Source: Prinia subflava (Eukaryota; Chordata; Aves; Passeriformes; Cisticolidae). Taken from it: a DNA stretch of 64,000 nt. Positions 1-14,473 of this stretch are shown in pieces. Position 1 is the first letter of the stretch; every line of letters begins with the position of its first letter. The stretch lies in assembly GCF_021018805.1 (NCBI RefSeq), contig NC_086283.1, positions 54,006,312-54,070,311 on the forward strand, written 5' to 3'. Both the position numbers and the translations under genes were made by a program. The notes below the pieces were generated by a model. That model was not told the origin of the DNA. It ran no database searches and saw only the letters and a list, made by a program, of their open reading frames with translations.

Positions 1-3000
1 TCAATCTGACTCCAATTCTTAAACTGCCAGACGACACAAAAGCCCCCTCATCCTCTTATTCCCATCAATTAAAACCTACATAAAAGTTTGCAAGAAACAA
101 ATGGGATTGTAAAAACAAAATTACACCTTTTGACTTATTTCCTTCTTCCCCTTTCATTCACTACAAGCCAACAAACCTCTTGCCTTCATCTTTTAGCAGA
201 AATCACTCAGCTTAATCAGCATCTGAACTTACCTTCTTTAGGCAGTGAGAATCCCAATGTCTTCCGCTCAACTGACCTTAAGCCTTACATGGAGGACAGA
301 GAAACAATTTCAGGGTGGGTACAAAGAAGCAGCAAGGGGAGGATCACCCAGGTGCAACACCAGAGAAGACAAGAGTTCCCTTACACTATCATGCCCAGTG
401 CTGCACATGCCCCAAAGGGCAGCTTTGCTTCCCCATGTTCTGCGGCCAGCCTGACCACCTGGCTCATGTCCTCCCAGACATGAATGCCCTGCTGAACCAG
501 CAGGGAGGAAAACAATGGGGAAAAAAGCAAGGCCAGAGAACGGGGCCTGTGTTTTCCACCAGCTGACCTTCTGCTGTAGTGGCCCATTTTTGTTTAGAAT
601 TTGACATACATGGGAAGCAACTGATGTCATCTCAGTTCAGTACTCAAGGGCACCAAGACAGCAGTGGCCATGGGAATTTAAGGTAGTGGCTACCACGTCT
701 GCAACAGAAAGTTCCTCAACCAACAGGCAAAAATACTTTCAAAATTGATGCCTTCAGAACTGAGAGGATTACAGAGCAGAATTCAGCAACATCAAAACAG
801 GAAAAGAAGAAAAATACAATCCAATACTGTGTTGTAAGTGAGCCCTGGAAATCACAGAAACCTGGTAACCCAGATGGCATGTGTTAGCATTCAGACAAAA
901 CAGATCAGTTTGGACAAAGAATACTCCTGGATTATACATTAGAAAACTTTATTTACAGCATCGCTACCCAGAAGAGACAGAGGCCAACCCTCACGATAGG
1001 TCCTGTTGTCATCATCAAATACAAATACTATAACAGGATCTTGTTAAATGTGGCATTTTTGCTGAATCCAATTTCTACAGATACAAAATGGCGATTCACA
1101 GCTCTTTACAAACACTAAATGGAATATGGAGCTGGTATGGCACAACCAGTTCCACCTCCTAGGGCCAGCAGAGCATGGCCTATGTCAGAGGGTTTTGGTT
1201 TGCTCTCCAGCTCTGGTGCTGGATCAGAAACCAGTCTGGATCTATATGCTCACAAATCACCATTTCAGCTGTCTGCAACGTAAGCCAAACCATGCCACAG
1301 AGCACTGTTCCCCAAAAACAACGGGGAAGGTAAAAGATGGAGGATGCATTTCTCAGAGATTCAGAGCCTGCTCTCTCTGGCAGGCACTGAAGGCAGGGAG
1401 GGAGCGGCCAGGCAAACAGGGATATAGCTGACAGAGGCAGTGATCACTATGGAAAACACTGAGTGTAAAAACCAGGTAAGAGGCATAAATTACTAGAGAT
1501 GGAGGTCATTTTTGTAGTGCTGCTGAAAGGAGCTGTGGCATTGCAACTCTCAATCATTAATTGAGGGCAAAGCAAAACAATGTGCTTCCCACTCGTCTTT
1601 CAGAGCAGGTTCCTCCTGGCCCTGGTCCAATTCCAGCAGCCCTTCCCAGAGTCTGGTGCAGGACAGGGATGGCTCTCTTGCCACCCCACCCGAAAGCAAG
1701 GAAGGGCTTGGCAGCTGCTCCTCCTTGTCCCCCATCCTTGCCCCATGCCTTCAAGAAGGGCACAAAGGCTGCAGAGGACAGCCCTGCTGATACCAAGGCT
1801 TATCTTGCTATGCAAGACTCCATATACTTAGAACAAAGGAGGAACAAAAAAGTTAACATCAAGATATTCAAAATAACGGTTACTGTCAAACACAAGAAAG
1901 ATGAACTCCACACCTAATTTAGAAGGAAAATTAACTCTGCACTCTTAACAAACTTCAGGTGACAAACTTGAAGAGCCTGCCATCCCAGCAATAACTATCC
2001 CTCCTTAATGGATACCCAGTGGTGTTTCTGTTTGGTGAAGAGTTTGGGACAGAGCCTGCCCGGATCCCTACCAGCTCTCACATTCCCAAACAGCCTTCAG
2101 CTGCCCCCTTGTCACACCAAGGCAGCAGCTGCTGGCCAACACTGCAGCAACAGCCAGAGGGCCCATACACAATAGACACTGAAATACCTTCCAGAAGAAG
2201 GAAGTCTACAGCTATCATCTACCATTAATAACTTAAGACATAATATCAGTTTTATTATTTTTAAAAGGGCTTTGTTCAATGTTAAACCACACAACTGATT
2301 TATCAGACCCTTAAAAGGCATCTTATCCATGCTGAAAAACACCAGTTGATCAGTTTGTTTCACATTATGGGTCAATCTTCTTTTCCTAAGGCATACAAAG
2401 ACAGCTTTCATCACTTCATATTTTATACCTTGAAACTCACGCCCAAGTTTTTCACCTACAACCTGATTGTCAAATGATCTGTATTTTAACTAGACATTTA
2501 CTAAAATTCCCAACGCTAAATGCCACTAAACTTTTACCTATTTCTTGCTTTGAAGCAACTCTGCTGACATATAGTCTTCTAATCCATTAGCACAAAACAA
2601 CACTATACTACCCTTGCAAAAGAAGACAATACCTTCTCCATGCCTAAATCCTACTCCACAGTCAAAAGTGTTACCTGAAATAAATGAAGTTGAAACAATA
2701 TGAAAAATTAGGAGTTTAAAGTGCTAAATAAACACATACAGCATGACTAAGTACATTTTTTTTCTCCAGGCACCCCTCAGCACACAGACTGAAGATTCAT
2801 CATGTCTACAGCAACCATTCTTTCAGGAAGATGATTAAAAAGAAGCTGCACATCACACTGTACCTATGATGCAGGTTTTTGATCCAGAAAGATTTCTGCA
2901 TACTTAAAAATTTAAACATGAAATCAAGGAGTAAATTAAGACCTGCCATTAAACAGCGGTGTTTTCCAACACACTTTTCTGAAAATTTTCCACCATTCAA

Positions 3001-6000
3001 AAGCAAACAATACTCCTATAAAAGATTAACCACATGCTGTATTTATGTACTGTGTGATTGTCTGCAAAATGTATGAAGCTACAGAAAGTTAGCAGTTTCC
3101 AAATTAAACAAAAACTTCTGGTTTCAGCCTTCTAACCTTAGTAAGTAGTCTGCTGTTAATACAACTAGACCAGCAAACTTCATGGCAACAGCTCACATAT
3201 GGGTGAGCTCAAGTGAACCAGTTTTGTAGCAAAACATTGCCTACAGCCTGAGAAGTCATTACTAAATGAAAATTTCACATTAAAATCAGCAACTTACTCA
3301 ACATAATTAAAAAATATAGGTTGGAAGCAGCATATTAAATCTTAGGGCAACTACTTAAGCAGAATGTAAGCTGAGAAAAAGCACCAACCACTGACAATAA
3401 AAAAGATGCAGAAAACATCTCCCAATTCATTAGTAGCCAAGTAACTAATCACAGTGAGCTGGTCAGTGTTGAAAAGTGTCCCCAAAAGCCTACAAAGCCA
3501 GATTACTCCACCCTTACACATTTTAAGGAGAGTCCTCCCTCTACACTGAAGGTCTGGGCTTAACCTGAGCCCACAGAACAAGATGTCACCTATTGAGACT
3601 GAACATGGTGAAAAATCTGTGCCTCAACGAAGATCAACTACTAACTAAATTAAAATCACAGTGAAAAAAAAATGCAGCCTGCTCTAAGAAACTGTCAGCT
3701 GCTGACATTAGAATGCCAGATGCTCTTATTAAACTGAACCATAGCAGAAGTCAAGGTGCAGAGAGCACTGAAACACGAGGCAAAGACATTAGCATCAAAA
3801 GAAGAGGACACTGAAACAGGTACATCCTCTGCAATTCCATCCTAAAACTTGGGGGGAGAAGAGACAGCTTGACAAGCCATCACCACAGAGATCATAATCT
3901 CTTGCGTCAGGGAGAGGCATGGAATTAAAATAATTCCCTCCTTTGGTGGCTGCCAACAAACATGACCTACAATTCCACACTAAATAATAAGTGAAAGAAA
4001 GCCAAAACTTACGAAATATTTTTGTCAGCTGAAAGAAACTGTCACTTGAGTCAAGTCAGGTTCACTCTTAATTTGCTGATGCCCATTTTCATGCTCCAGC
4101 TCACCACAGCACAGCTCACACCATGGTTTCACCAACACACCTCTTGCTGGCAAAACCAGCTGAGGCAGGTCCTGGCCCCACAGCAGTGCTGCTTAGACAC
4201 TGGTGGGGACACGCCATCAGCAAGCAGCACTGATGTGGTGCCACATCAGGCCTCTAGGCAGCGGCACTACGACTTCTGAGGAAGCTGCACAGGAACAAGG
4301 AGAAGAGAGTGGGAACTGGCAGAAGTAGCTCTGACTGGCTTTTCTGGTACACGCAATGGCAGTGGTGCACCAACACTGAGAGGTACAAGTTTCCATGAAT
4401 GCCATGACCATGAGAAACACATAATGCACCATTAATGCTGCTTATTTGAGTTGATCTTAATCAACGTAAGTTGCGACGTTGGACATTTGCATGTGTATTC
4501 ATAATAAAGAGTTTTATTGTGCAATTTTCAGGCTACATTAAAACAATAAATATAATCACGGAGGAGAAAGAGGCAACTTTGGTTTGCCCATAGTAAAGAT
4601 GAACCCACAGGCAAGCCTACCTCAGGAACAATCTCACTGTCCAACTCGTAAGGGCTTGTATTCGTGCTTCAAATCTCAAATCACACTGACTCCTCTTTCA
4701 GGCAGGAGGAGGGCAGCATGGACACTGCCACATGCCAAAGGACATAGACAGGCAACCACACCACTCCATACTCTATGCCCTGGCAGCACCACCACACCTC
4801 CACATCTAAGCAACCCCAGGTCAGCTCCTCACAAGGTCTTACAAACATGCAGCACCTGCATGCCCCAAGCTGCCATAGGTAGGCAGCTCAAAACTCAGGG
4901 TCCTTTGCAACATGACAGCCAGCTCATCCCAAGCTGCAGGCATTCCTATACAACCAAACGCTCGAACCTTAGCACGGCCTTTCTGCCTGTATATAGCACA
5001 CTATAGCTATCAATTACCAACACAGCGATACCATGTAAAAACCTGCCGTCACTTTCTTGTGGGTTTTCATGCATGTGTAACCAGTATGCACAAATAATTA
5101 TACCATAATTATTTATGCAAGCAATTTAAGGGGCCCAATTCTTGCTATAGTTAAGGTAAAATGTCTGCTTACCACTGCTAGTTGAGAAACTACTACCATA
5201 CCTGAGTAATCTTTGCAAACAAAACCAGCCTCCTCAATGCAGACTGTCTGCATAGACACCGCCCATGAAGATGAAGGACAAACAAAGGTCACAAAGCTAA
5301 GAGAGTTTTAAAGACCTGCTTTGGACACAAACTTCAGCAAAATACAGGTTGAAAAAAAAAACAACAATCAAACATGCTATTTATTTGCAAAGTACCATTA
5401 GATCTTTTGAGCTTCTATACCTTTACCTCACTTTGTAATTAGGACTCTCTGAGTAACATGTGCATGGGATTATAGATTTCCTTCCCTCACCCCACCCCCC
5501 CAATCAAGTTTCAAGTTTGTGGACCAGATCCAAGGAGCTAGTTTCTATGCATTCCTGAGGGAGAAAGGGCTATAGAAAAGTCTTTTATTTCTGCATGTAT
5601 TTCCCAGAAGGCCCAACTAATGCAAAAGGAAATGTATCAGGCTTCTTCAATGGGGGGAGGGCAGGAGGGGATTAACATGTTTCATGGGCAGTGTGTGTGC
5701 AAGCCGGGAGGGTTGAGCACTTCAGTCTGAGCAATTAGATGCAACTCTTTTGTAAACCTTACCATACGGTATCTGAAATACCCTTTCAACAGAAAAACCT
5801 ACTCAAGTAAATGTCAAAGTAAATTGTGCTGAAAAACAGACTACGTCACAAAAGGCCACTGTAAAGGGGCACGCTTGAGACTGAATATATACACCTCATG
5901 CGAATGACCACTGAAGCACATCAGTGTCGTGAAGTTAAGGGTATAAATTCAGGAGTGCATGTTTTCATTCCAAGTCAGCATTATCTGCGTGAACAGTTCC

Positions 6001-6117
6001 ATGCAACTGCTAGCAACCATTTCCTCCTCCTATACCGATTTTGTACATATTTCTCTATAAAGCTTTCCAAGAACTTAACGAATTTGGGTCCAGCTTCAGA
6101 AAGATGCATGAAGATTT

Positions 6118-6140
6118 AAAAAAAAAAAAAAAAAAAAAAA
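6118..6140. repeat. Poly(A) run, 23 nt
   Basis: This is an uninterrupted run of 23 A. It could be a simple repeat or the tail of an old retrocopy on the + strand, but I saw no recognisable retrocopied gene directly upstream. Confidence 0.9.
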
Positions 6141-7918
6141 GCAACCAGAAACTAAGCAACTGTTCCCTATACTCAACTAAGTATTACAGGAAAACAAAAC
6201 AGAATAGAAGGTTATTTCTCCAGAACTGTGCCTCCAGCTGCTGAGTCTATTTCACTGGAAAAGCATATCTATAGGCAATGTACAAAGCAGCTTTTGCCCC
6301 ATCTCACACCTCCAAGGACTCAAACCACCACATACACTGTCTACTGCAGCGTTCCTCAAGCCTCTGCTGTTCCACTCAGGGTTGTTTTTTCTTTAAAACA
6401 CCTCCTCCCCCTTCCACTTGCTCACAAAAGTAGGGTTTAAGGCAAACATAGCCTAAATTTGCTGAAGGTAGATATTGTTTTCATTTTTACAGAGAGGACA
6501 AGCAGAAGACCATGCCACTTAGGTTAACAGACTAACATACACTTACTAACATACAACTAATTGAACAAGAAGCTCAATTCAAGTTTTACTGCATTTGTTG
6601 GTCCAAAAATTCCTACTCCACCTGTATTTAAATCTGTTTACATTTTAATACGGCATGCAACTATTGCAGCTGTCTAGTCGAAGTAAAAACAAATTCACTC
6701 ACAGAGTTAACCAGCCTAATTAGTTACTATGTAAACAGCCTAGGATATTTAACTAGTACATTCAATAACATAATCACTCATCCTCCTCTTCAACCCTCAC
6801 ACAGAAAAGCAAAAGCAGCCAAATTATTTATTTACTTAAAGCTGAATGATCAGGTTGATTGCTCCAGGACTGTGCTTTGAGATGGTGAACTACCTAGCAC
6901 TGTATTTTCAACATTTAGTAAATTAATGGGGAAGAAAACCAACAAGATTCAGTACTGATTTTGCTCAGTAACTTATTTTCTATGATCTCATTTTATAGTT
7001 TTTGAAGGCTTCCACTTTCGAAAAACTGTATTCGGGAATTTTAACGCTACCAATGATCGACTGTCTGTCCACAAAGATCAAAACTTCCAACAGTAACCCG
7101 TCTGCCTATGAAACACCTACTACAGTCTAAGCAATTTAAGTATGCAAGCAATTTAAGAGTTTATTGTGGTTGTAGAAGAAGGTGATACTGAATAGCATGG
7201 TCATTCATTTAATAAGGTATGAAAAGATTCAGCAGCCAGAAACTGATGATCAACAAAATGTGCAGGCTCTCACAGAAGAGAGTAATTAATGCTTGGAAAT
7301 AAGATGACAGGGGGATTTGCAATCATTAGAATCAAAATGAGGAGAGATCCCTTTTCTGCATGGGGAACATGAGAGTAGTGGACAAGGCTTGCTACAAAAT
7401 TTTACTCAGTCATTCCAGAGGTCTGTGTTACTTATGGGCTAACACCTTCTATTTGCTTTTCTTCAGGAAGGCACTGGTTCACTTTTTTCATCAGGTTATC
7501 TTTCCACTTTTAGCTGAAGCTCACCACCCTACAACACCCCACCCTCTCTCAGGCAATAGGTTATTGGAAGGGTAGGCATAGAAAGAACACCAAATGCTGT
7601 AATTCTGGGGTGCTACAAGAAAACTGATTTTGCAGCTCTATCAAGAATTTTACTATCTTCTACATTTTTTACATAGTTCTACAAGGCAGCCGTGCCACAA
7701 AGCTGCAGAAGCAGTGAACCAGAGAGCACAGCTGCAGCAGTAGCATGCACAGCTCTGTAACACAGCCCCTTCTCAGGTCAAAATCCACTCATTAGTCTTA
7801 TGCTGTACATGCAGCTGCCTCACCATCCCATGCATTGCTCTAAAAGACTTCATATGACAACAAAGACCAAGGCAGCAATCAGTCTTACGGCTGTTTTAAA
7901 TACGTTTCTCTATTCCTT

Positions 7919-7971
7919 CACCCAAAACCAAAACAAAACACAAAACCAAAAAACCACACACACCAAAAACA
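7919..7971. repeat. A/C-only low-complexity tract
   Basis: Every base over 53 positions is A or C, mostly CAAAA-like units with a short CA stretch at the end. It is a simple-sequence tract and matches the general A+C excess of the left arm. Confidence 0.85.
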
Positions 7972-10900
7972 GTAATTCATTTTATTCATAGTCTTTTCTG
8001 TTATGAATCTGCCCAACCTATTGTCAAGTTGGAAGCGAAACCCTAGCATCAATATATATGTGCTTTGGAAACAATGCCTAGTCATTACAGAGCAAAGCTC
8101 TGCTCAGGGACCTATCTGAAAACTGTTGTGAAAAAATCTTCCTCATTTCTCTTTGGCTATATACATAGCTTTGAAAAATCCCACCTAGATTTTAAAGAAG
8201 TTTCTGTCACAAAGCCACACTTCTCAAAGTCGGTTCTTATTTTCCATGAATCACTGCAATACAAGTTCTCCATATTAACTCCTTCAACCTTGCATAGCAT
8301 AATTACAAATGTTCTCTCTGCATATTTTTACATATTTAACTGAGAGATTTCATGCCATGCAAAGGAAGTATCTCAGTACACACGAATTTCACATGTTATG
8401 CTTACACGATGCGACACCATTTAGCCTCTCCATTTCTAGATAAACTCCAGCACAGCACAGTTCATAAACAGCAATTATAACACAAGATAACATACAATGT
8501 AACAATGCAAATGGAACTCCCCAAATTGCACACCATATTTAAGAGCCTTCATGAGAAATCCCATGTGAAGAAAAAATTCAGTGTAGAACTGGAAAGTGAC
8601 AGACTGCAAAATCAAATAAATGGGAAAGTAATTTCAGCCTTAAGACACTGTCCATTCCACATACATGCCAGACCCCAGAAAACTCTCTCTGAAAACCTGA
8701 CATGGGATCTGAAGCTGTCTGGGACAGTCTGGAGCAAAAGAAAAGCAGCATTATGTCATTATGTCATTTTGCCTATGGTAGCAACACTGCTTGGAGAACC
8801 TCCTTCATCCCTCTCGGTATCAGACATCTTGTCCAAATTATCATTTGACCAAAGCATTTGTGCTTGTATTGTTACTACCCTGAAGATGGCTTATGGCCCA
8901 AAGTGTTTAGCAGAGTATCTTACTCTGCATATCATCTGCCAAATTGAAGTCAACACAAAGTGCCAGCACAACTGAGGATCTTTCCTCCTACACCAGGCTT
9001 TCCTTTCACAAGACTATAAATTTTCAAGCAGAGGAGTACCACTGATCTAGTGCCTGGTGTTGAAGTGCTACTCTTGACACAGAGTTGAACATACCCCTTT
9101 CCCAGAAGCCCTGTATGTTTGGAGCCTCTGAAGGCATGGGTGATCCCTTCAGGAAGTAATGAATCTCTATGACCCAGAAAGATGGACAAAACACAGCCAG
9201 TTGACACCAAGCCTAAGCAGCCTCCCTTCTCCATTCTTAACTATTCCTAAAATATTTCATCTGCTTCTGTCACCCACAAATCCAAATCAAGAAGGCAGAT
9301 CCTATAATAAGAGCAGTAAATGCTTTAAGCTTGTAACTAGTAGCTCCCCAAGTCAAAGAAACAGGTATAACTTGTTTTCTCTTCCCAAAGTTCCTCATCC
9401 ATCCTCAGAATAACACTGAACTTCAAGCAAATAGGGCCCTTTACGATCCTGACCTGCACAAGATTTCCAGACAAGAAAAATCTGTATTTACGTGATTAAC
9501 AATGTAATTACTATAATCAATTATAATATTGTATTAGTATATATGATATGTTAGGTACTAGAATATATATTAATACAGTGACATAATTACTTATATTAAT
9601 TAGAAAAATTTTGAAAAGTACAGGCTTCTTTCATTGACCGATGCCTTTAAAGTTTAAAGAAACACTTAATATAAAAGTAAAAAAAGTCATGAAAACAGGG
9701 CTACACATACATTTTACTTTGGTCTTTCAAGCAAATTTAAACACCTTACTTTACTGAGCTTTTTGAAATCCTCCCAGTTGTAAAATTCAAAGAGCAAATT
9801 TATACTGCCCACATAAACTAATTTCAAGATTGGGAGGCTATTACCCAAAGTCACTCAAAACTTTTTAGAACTAATTACTTTTTAAAACAAACTTCTTTCT
9901 TTGTTATTACACTTCATACAGTTACTTTCCCAGAGGCCAAACAAAGCAAGGCAACTTAGTCACTGCAGCTCTTCCCAAACCTCTTGATTTCTTGCATCTC
10001 TGGTAGCTCATGCAATGGGGTGACTTTGTCAGCACTACTTCTGCATACCATTTTAACTGCAAAAGTCAGCATGCACCACTGGCTTCTGCTCTGGCACACT
10101 ATGCTCCACACCCTCAGTCTGGTCCTTGGTCACGCTGTTGAAGCAGCCGCACTAATCCCAAACACTTGTGATTTTTTCAAAAGACATCATTAGTTTCACA
10201 GCGGTTTTTGTGCAACTCATTTTACACTGATGAAGGCTAACAGCAACAACCAGAACAGCTACAGCTACTTGGTTCACACAGAAAACAATGTGAAACTGCC
10301 AGCATCATTCCGAATTGCCAAAACTTCTAAGTTTTAGTGCACGATGTTAAATAGGTGATCTACAAAGCAGAGTCACAAAACTGATGGTTGTAATTTCCTT
10401 CTCCCATTCACCCTCCCTAACAGCAGATTAGCTGTTCTCAGCTACATTTCATTGGTAAGAAAAACATAGTCAGCTTATACGAACATGGGAACTGGAAACC
10501 TCTCATTGTTTTAACAATTTCATTCTTGACAGATTAATGAGAAATAAAACCTGAACACTGTCCACTTCTAATCTGCAACTACACTTCTTGAGCTGATGTT
10601 TACAGAACAATTCTGTAACTAAAAGGCAGCAACTCAGCACACAGATTAAAACAGCATTATGAAAACTACTTGGCAAATTCATGGTTTGGTGGGCTAAAAA
10701 AGAAAAGAAACAACGACAAAATATGATTTGTGTAAATTGAGAGAAGCAGTGTAGAAGGACACACCTTTCATGTGAGGAACAATCTCAGTTCCACTTGCTA
10801 CCACTGACTGTGGTTTATGCCCTGACACCTTGGGCAGCCCAGAGGCTGCCTCTGTGAAGGTTCCGTAACAGCCTGTTCCAGTGCTTTTGTTCCTGGAGAG

Positions 10901-13900
10901 GGCCAGGCTGGAGTAGAGGTGGTGGCAAACAGGCAGGTTTGACCGCCACTGAGGCTCCCATAGCAGCAGTCAATGCTGCCAGGTCAGCAGAGGACCTCCC
11001 GAGCTGCCCCACACCATTGGCACCTCTGTCCCCGTCTGCCGGCACCTGCAGAGCTCAGGAGAAAACTAACTGCCATATAAGCAACAGGAACAAAAGCAAC
11101 GACAAAATAAGTCTCTACTGAAGTGCATCAATAAACAAAGCTGTAGAGAATTATGCATGACAGCAGCCATGTGGCATTAGCTTTGAAAAAAAAATTAAAG
11201 GGAAAGAAATGGAAAAAGCAGACACAGCTACACACCCAGACAGAATATGGTGAGAGCAAAATGCCAGTGATAGCTACTGCAGACCAGAAGTATCAGCTTA
11301 CCATTCCCCAAAGAAAGTTATGCCATGTGCCAGGTTTCAGCCATTCAGGAGAAAAGCAGATATGTATCACACACATTTCCCACTGATAGATTGGGACCAT
11401 CCTCTCTAATCACTCCAACTGACTGCAAAGAAAAACCACCAGCATCCGCAAAACCAATCCTCATCTCCCAGCAGCTTCCAAACCAAACCAAGAGAAGCCA
11501 GATAGCACTGCACGCCCAACTACCACAAAACAACTCGGTGACATTCATTTCTCTGAAACTGCTTTTCTGTCATTTTTACAGTTTTGCTCTTCTTTATCTG
11601 ACCAACTTTAAAAAAATAGGAATTCATAGGTTCAGCAAGACCCTGACTAAAGGTCATATCAAAACATATTAAAGCAAAAATTAACATACTAAAAAAATGA
11701 AGAAAATATACATGTTAAGTGAGCACCAAGTAAGTTTCTTCCTAAATTCTTAGTTTCTCAAAGTGCACAGATTCACCTCCACATATATTTTCTTTATTTT
11801 ATTAGGCAAAGCATCAACATCATTAAAATGTAACAGCATCCTTTTGGTATTTAATAGATTCTTGTTATTAAAGAAAAGAGACCTTTTAGAAGCAGAAAAG
11901 ATTATTCTGATGTCTTCTAAAAGGCAGATTTTGTTATTAGTTTGCCTTTTGTTTTGCACATATTTCAAAACATCCTACTGATTTTGCATTTGTGTGGACT
12001 GCATTCTGTTCATTTATTCAAGTGAGCTTCAGTGATGCAGATAATCAAGGTACAATTAAATTTTTAAAATCACAAAACTAGAAAAAGCAAATGGTAGTTA
12101 TGCAATACATACCACAAGTTTTAATAAAAAAAAAAAAGCACTGGCATGATTCAGAAGCAATAACCAGAAAATGCAATAATACATTCTAGAGCACAAGCAC
12201 AACTGAGGTCCGTGCCTGTCATCCCAGCCCCATTTATTCATCTAACTTCAACATGTCTTTAGGCAAAAAATACTGATATGCAACTGCCATTCACTTTTGT
12301 AAACACATTATTCTGTATCCATTTCTACAAATAACATCAAAGCCTGATGTGTTCAAAATAAATCTCAAGATTTAAGTTACACAAGATTTAAGTTTTGCAC
12401 ATTTACAGTGTAAATCAAGCAGCCAATTGCTCAGCTATAATTTACACAAAATACACATCGGTTGTTTTTCATGATTTCCTCACATTTAAACTGTATGGCA
12501 ACAGAAAACGTATAGTATATATAAACAATGAACCAACAACAACAAAAAAAAGAAAACAGTTTCCCAGTAGGTCCTACTAGACAACACCGAGGCCCTTGCT
12601 CAGGCATTGCTGTTCTTGGGAAAGAGACCTACCTATGGCTCCAGCTGGACCAAGGATATTACAGAAATTATGAAAACTAGTCACAAAAAAAGATACCACA
12701 TTTACAATTAATAGCCACATAGGCAACATGACTCAGAGTCAGTTTAGGAAACTTCAATCTGCTATGCAATTCACACAGCTTCACTGTTAGTTATGATGTA
12801 ATGAAACTGACCAGTCAACAGTGACAACACTGTGTAAACCTCTTCCATTTGGAGCCTAGATTATACCATTTTACAAATTAAAAAATTCTTTTCCACTACC
12901 AGTAAATTATTCCCTCTTGTGACAACTCATTCACTAGAAGAATGTTTAAATGGGCTTTCAATTTGCTCTGCCTAACAAAATACCTAAAAAATTAATTTCT
13001 TACCAGCAACTCAAGCTGCATGGTTGTTCTCAGAGCTCTATTACAAAGACCATAGCAAAAGGTTGCCTTGAGCAGTTGGCAACGCCCTGAATTTTGTCAT
13101 CAAGTAATGAGTCTGCCACAAAAATAATGACCACATGGCAGCAGTCTGCTGGATATAAATCCCTTTGCCACTTAAAACTAGATTTTGGATCAATATTAAA
13201 ACAAAGCAACTCCCCTAATACTATCTGAAATGAGCAGAAAAAATAGAGCATCAGTGCTGCTCTCACTAACAGGATGCAAATTAGCACTACATTTTTCTAC
13301 ACTTGAGCAAGTGTAAAGATAAAGAATATGAAACAGAGAACACTTAGCTCTTCACATAGTCAGCTCACAAGTGCTAAATGCTTCACCATGTAAATAGAAA
13401 ACCTTTCTAAAGGACACTAGTATTAAGAAGCAGCAAAAAAAATGTTTTGGGAATAGCCTCTCCCCTCTCCAGCCCTGCTTATCCTTTGTTCCCAGAAGGC
13501 TTCAGTTCTTGGTTAACATCTCTCAGTCTGAAAATAATTGCCTGCCTCCTAAAGGCATCTCAGACAGTTTCACTCCTTAATCAGCAGGAGGACAGCTGAG
13601 TGATGTGAGGCATTTCCATCTTCTCCCTGGAGCAATTGCACCATCTCTACAAGGCACTACTGCAACATCAAGAACTAAAATGACTTCAGATGTGGCACTC
13701 TCCCATAATGAGAGCCATATGCCAGTAAGGCTGCCCTCTAAAAACCAAGTTCTATTACCATCTGCCTTTTAGGACTTCACTTATTGATACAGCTATGCCA
13801 AGGATCAATCAGTGCAGCCTGAATACAAACCTCAGGGAAAATCCCTGAAATGAACTCCCAAAATGTTTGGTATACCTAAATACAAAAACTTAAGCAATAA

Positions 13901-14473
13901 TCAATTGCACTATCTTTAAATTGTTATCATAGCGTGAACATGGTAATCAGCACCAGTAGGTTTGCAAGTTCTAATGCTCTGGCACAGGAAAAGTACCAGT
14001 AAAATTCTACTAGATGTACAAAATGTGATGAATTTACTTCTCTGCACAAATACCTAAGAAAATTAAACTACTTCTCTATTTCTCAGCAAATTGGAGGGAC
14101 AAAGAAGAAAAATGTGATCACGGGCTTATTAATATACTTGCAGTGGATATATCAAGAAGGTAATGTGTGAACCAGAATAATACATATTTCAGCTTTCATC
14201 AGATCAGTAATACACACTGCAGTTTCACTCCACAATGAAACATCAACATCTAGAAATTGCATAGAGTATTTCTTCAGAGCAAGTCACCTTCTCTTTCCAC
14301 ATGACTCACTCACTGGAAAATATGGACATGATCCTTCCCATCCTCCTTCTCAAAGAGACACCAAATTCACCTTTTCTGTAAGAACACATAAATTCCATAC
14401 TTCTTTCTTTTTATCCAGTTTTCCATCCTTCCCAACTCCACACTCTTTCTAACTATCCACTCTTGATGTCTAT

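Larger units (their letters stand above)
1..14473. other. Non-coding arm, probable intron of a minus-strand gene
   Basis: No exon, RNA gene or recognisable transposon could be supported here. The DNA is AT-leaning and by eye richer in A than T and in C than G on the given strand, which fits transcription of the opposite strand. Small items inside are a 23-nt A run (6,118-6,140), a 53-nt A/C-only tract (7,919-7,971), a repeated 12-mer (7,129-7,157) and a very AT-rich patch (about 9,480-9,605). The longest open frame (8,505-8,975, 156 codons) has no recognisable domain and no convincing splice context, so I treat it as chance. Calling the region intronic is inference from the CpG island at 29 kb and from base skew. 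Confidence 0.5.

Noticed and set aside
8505..8975. 156-codon plus-strand open frame
   Set aside because: No family resemblance, no splice context, and a length expected by chance in this much sequence.
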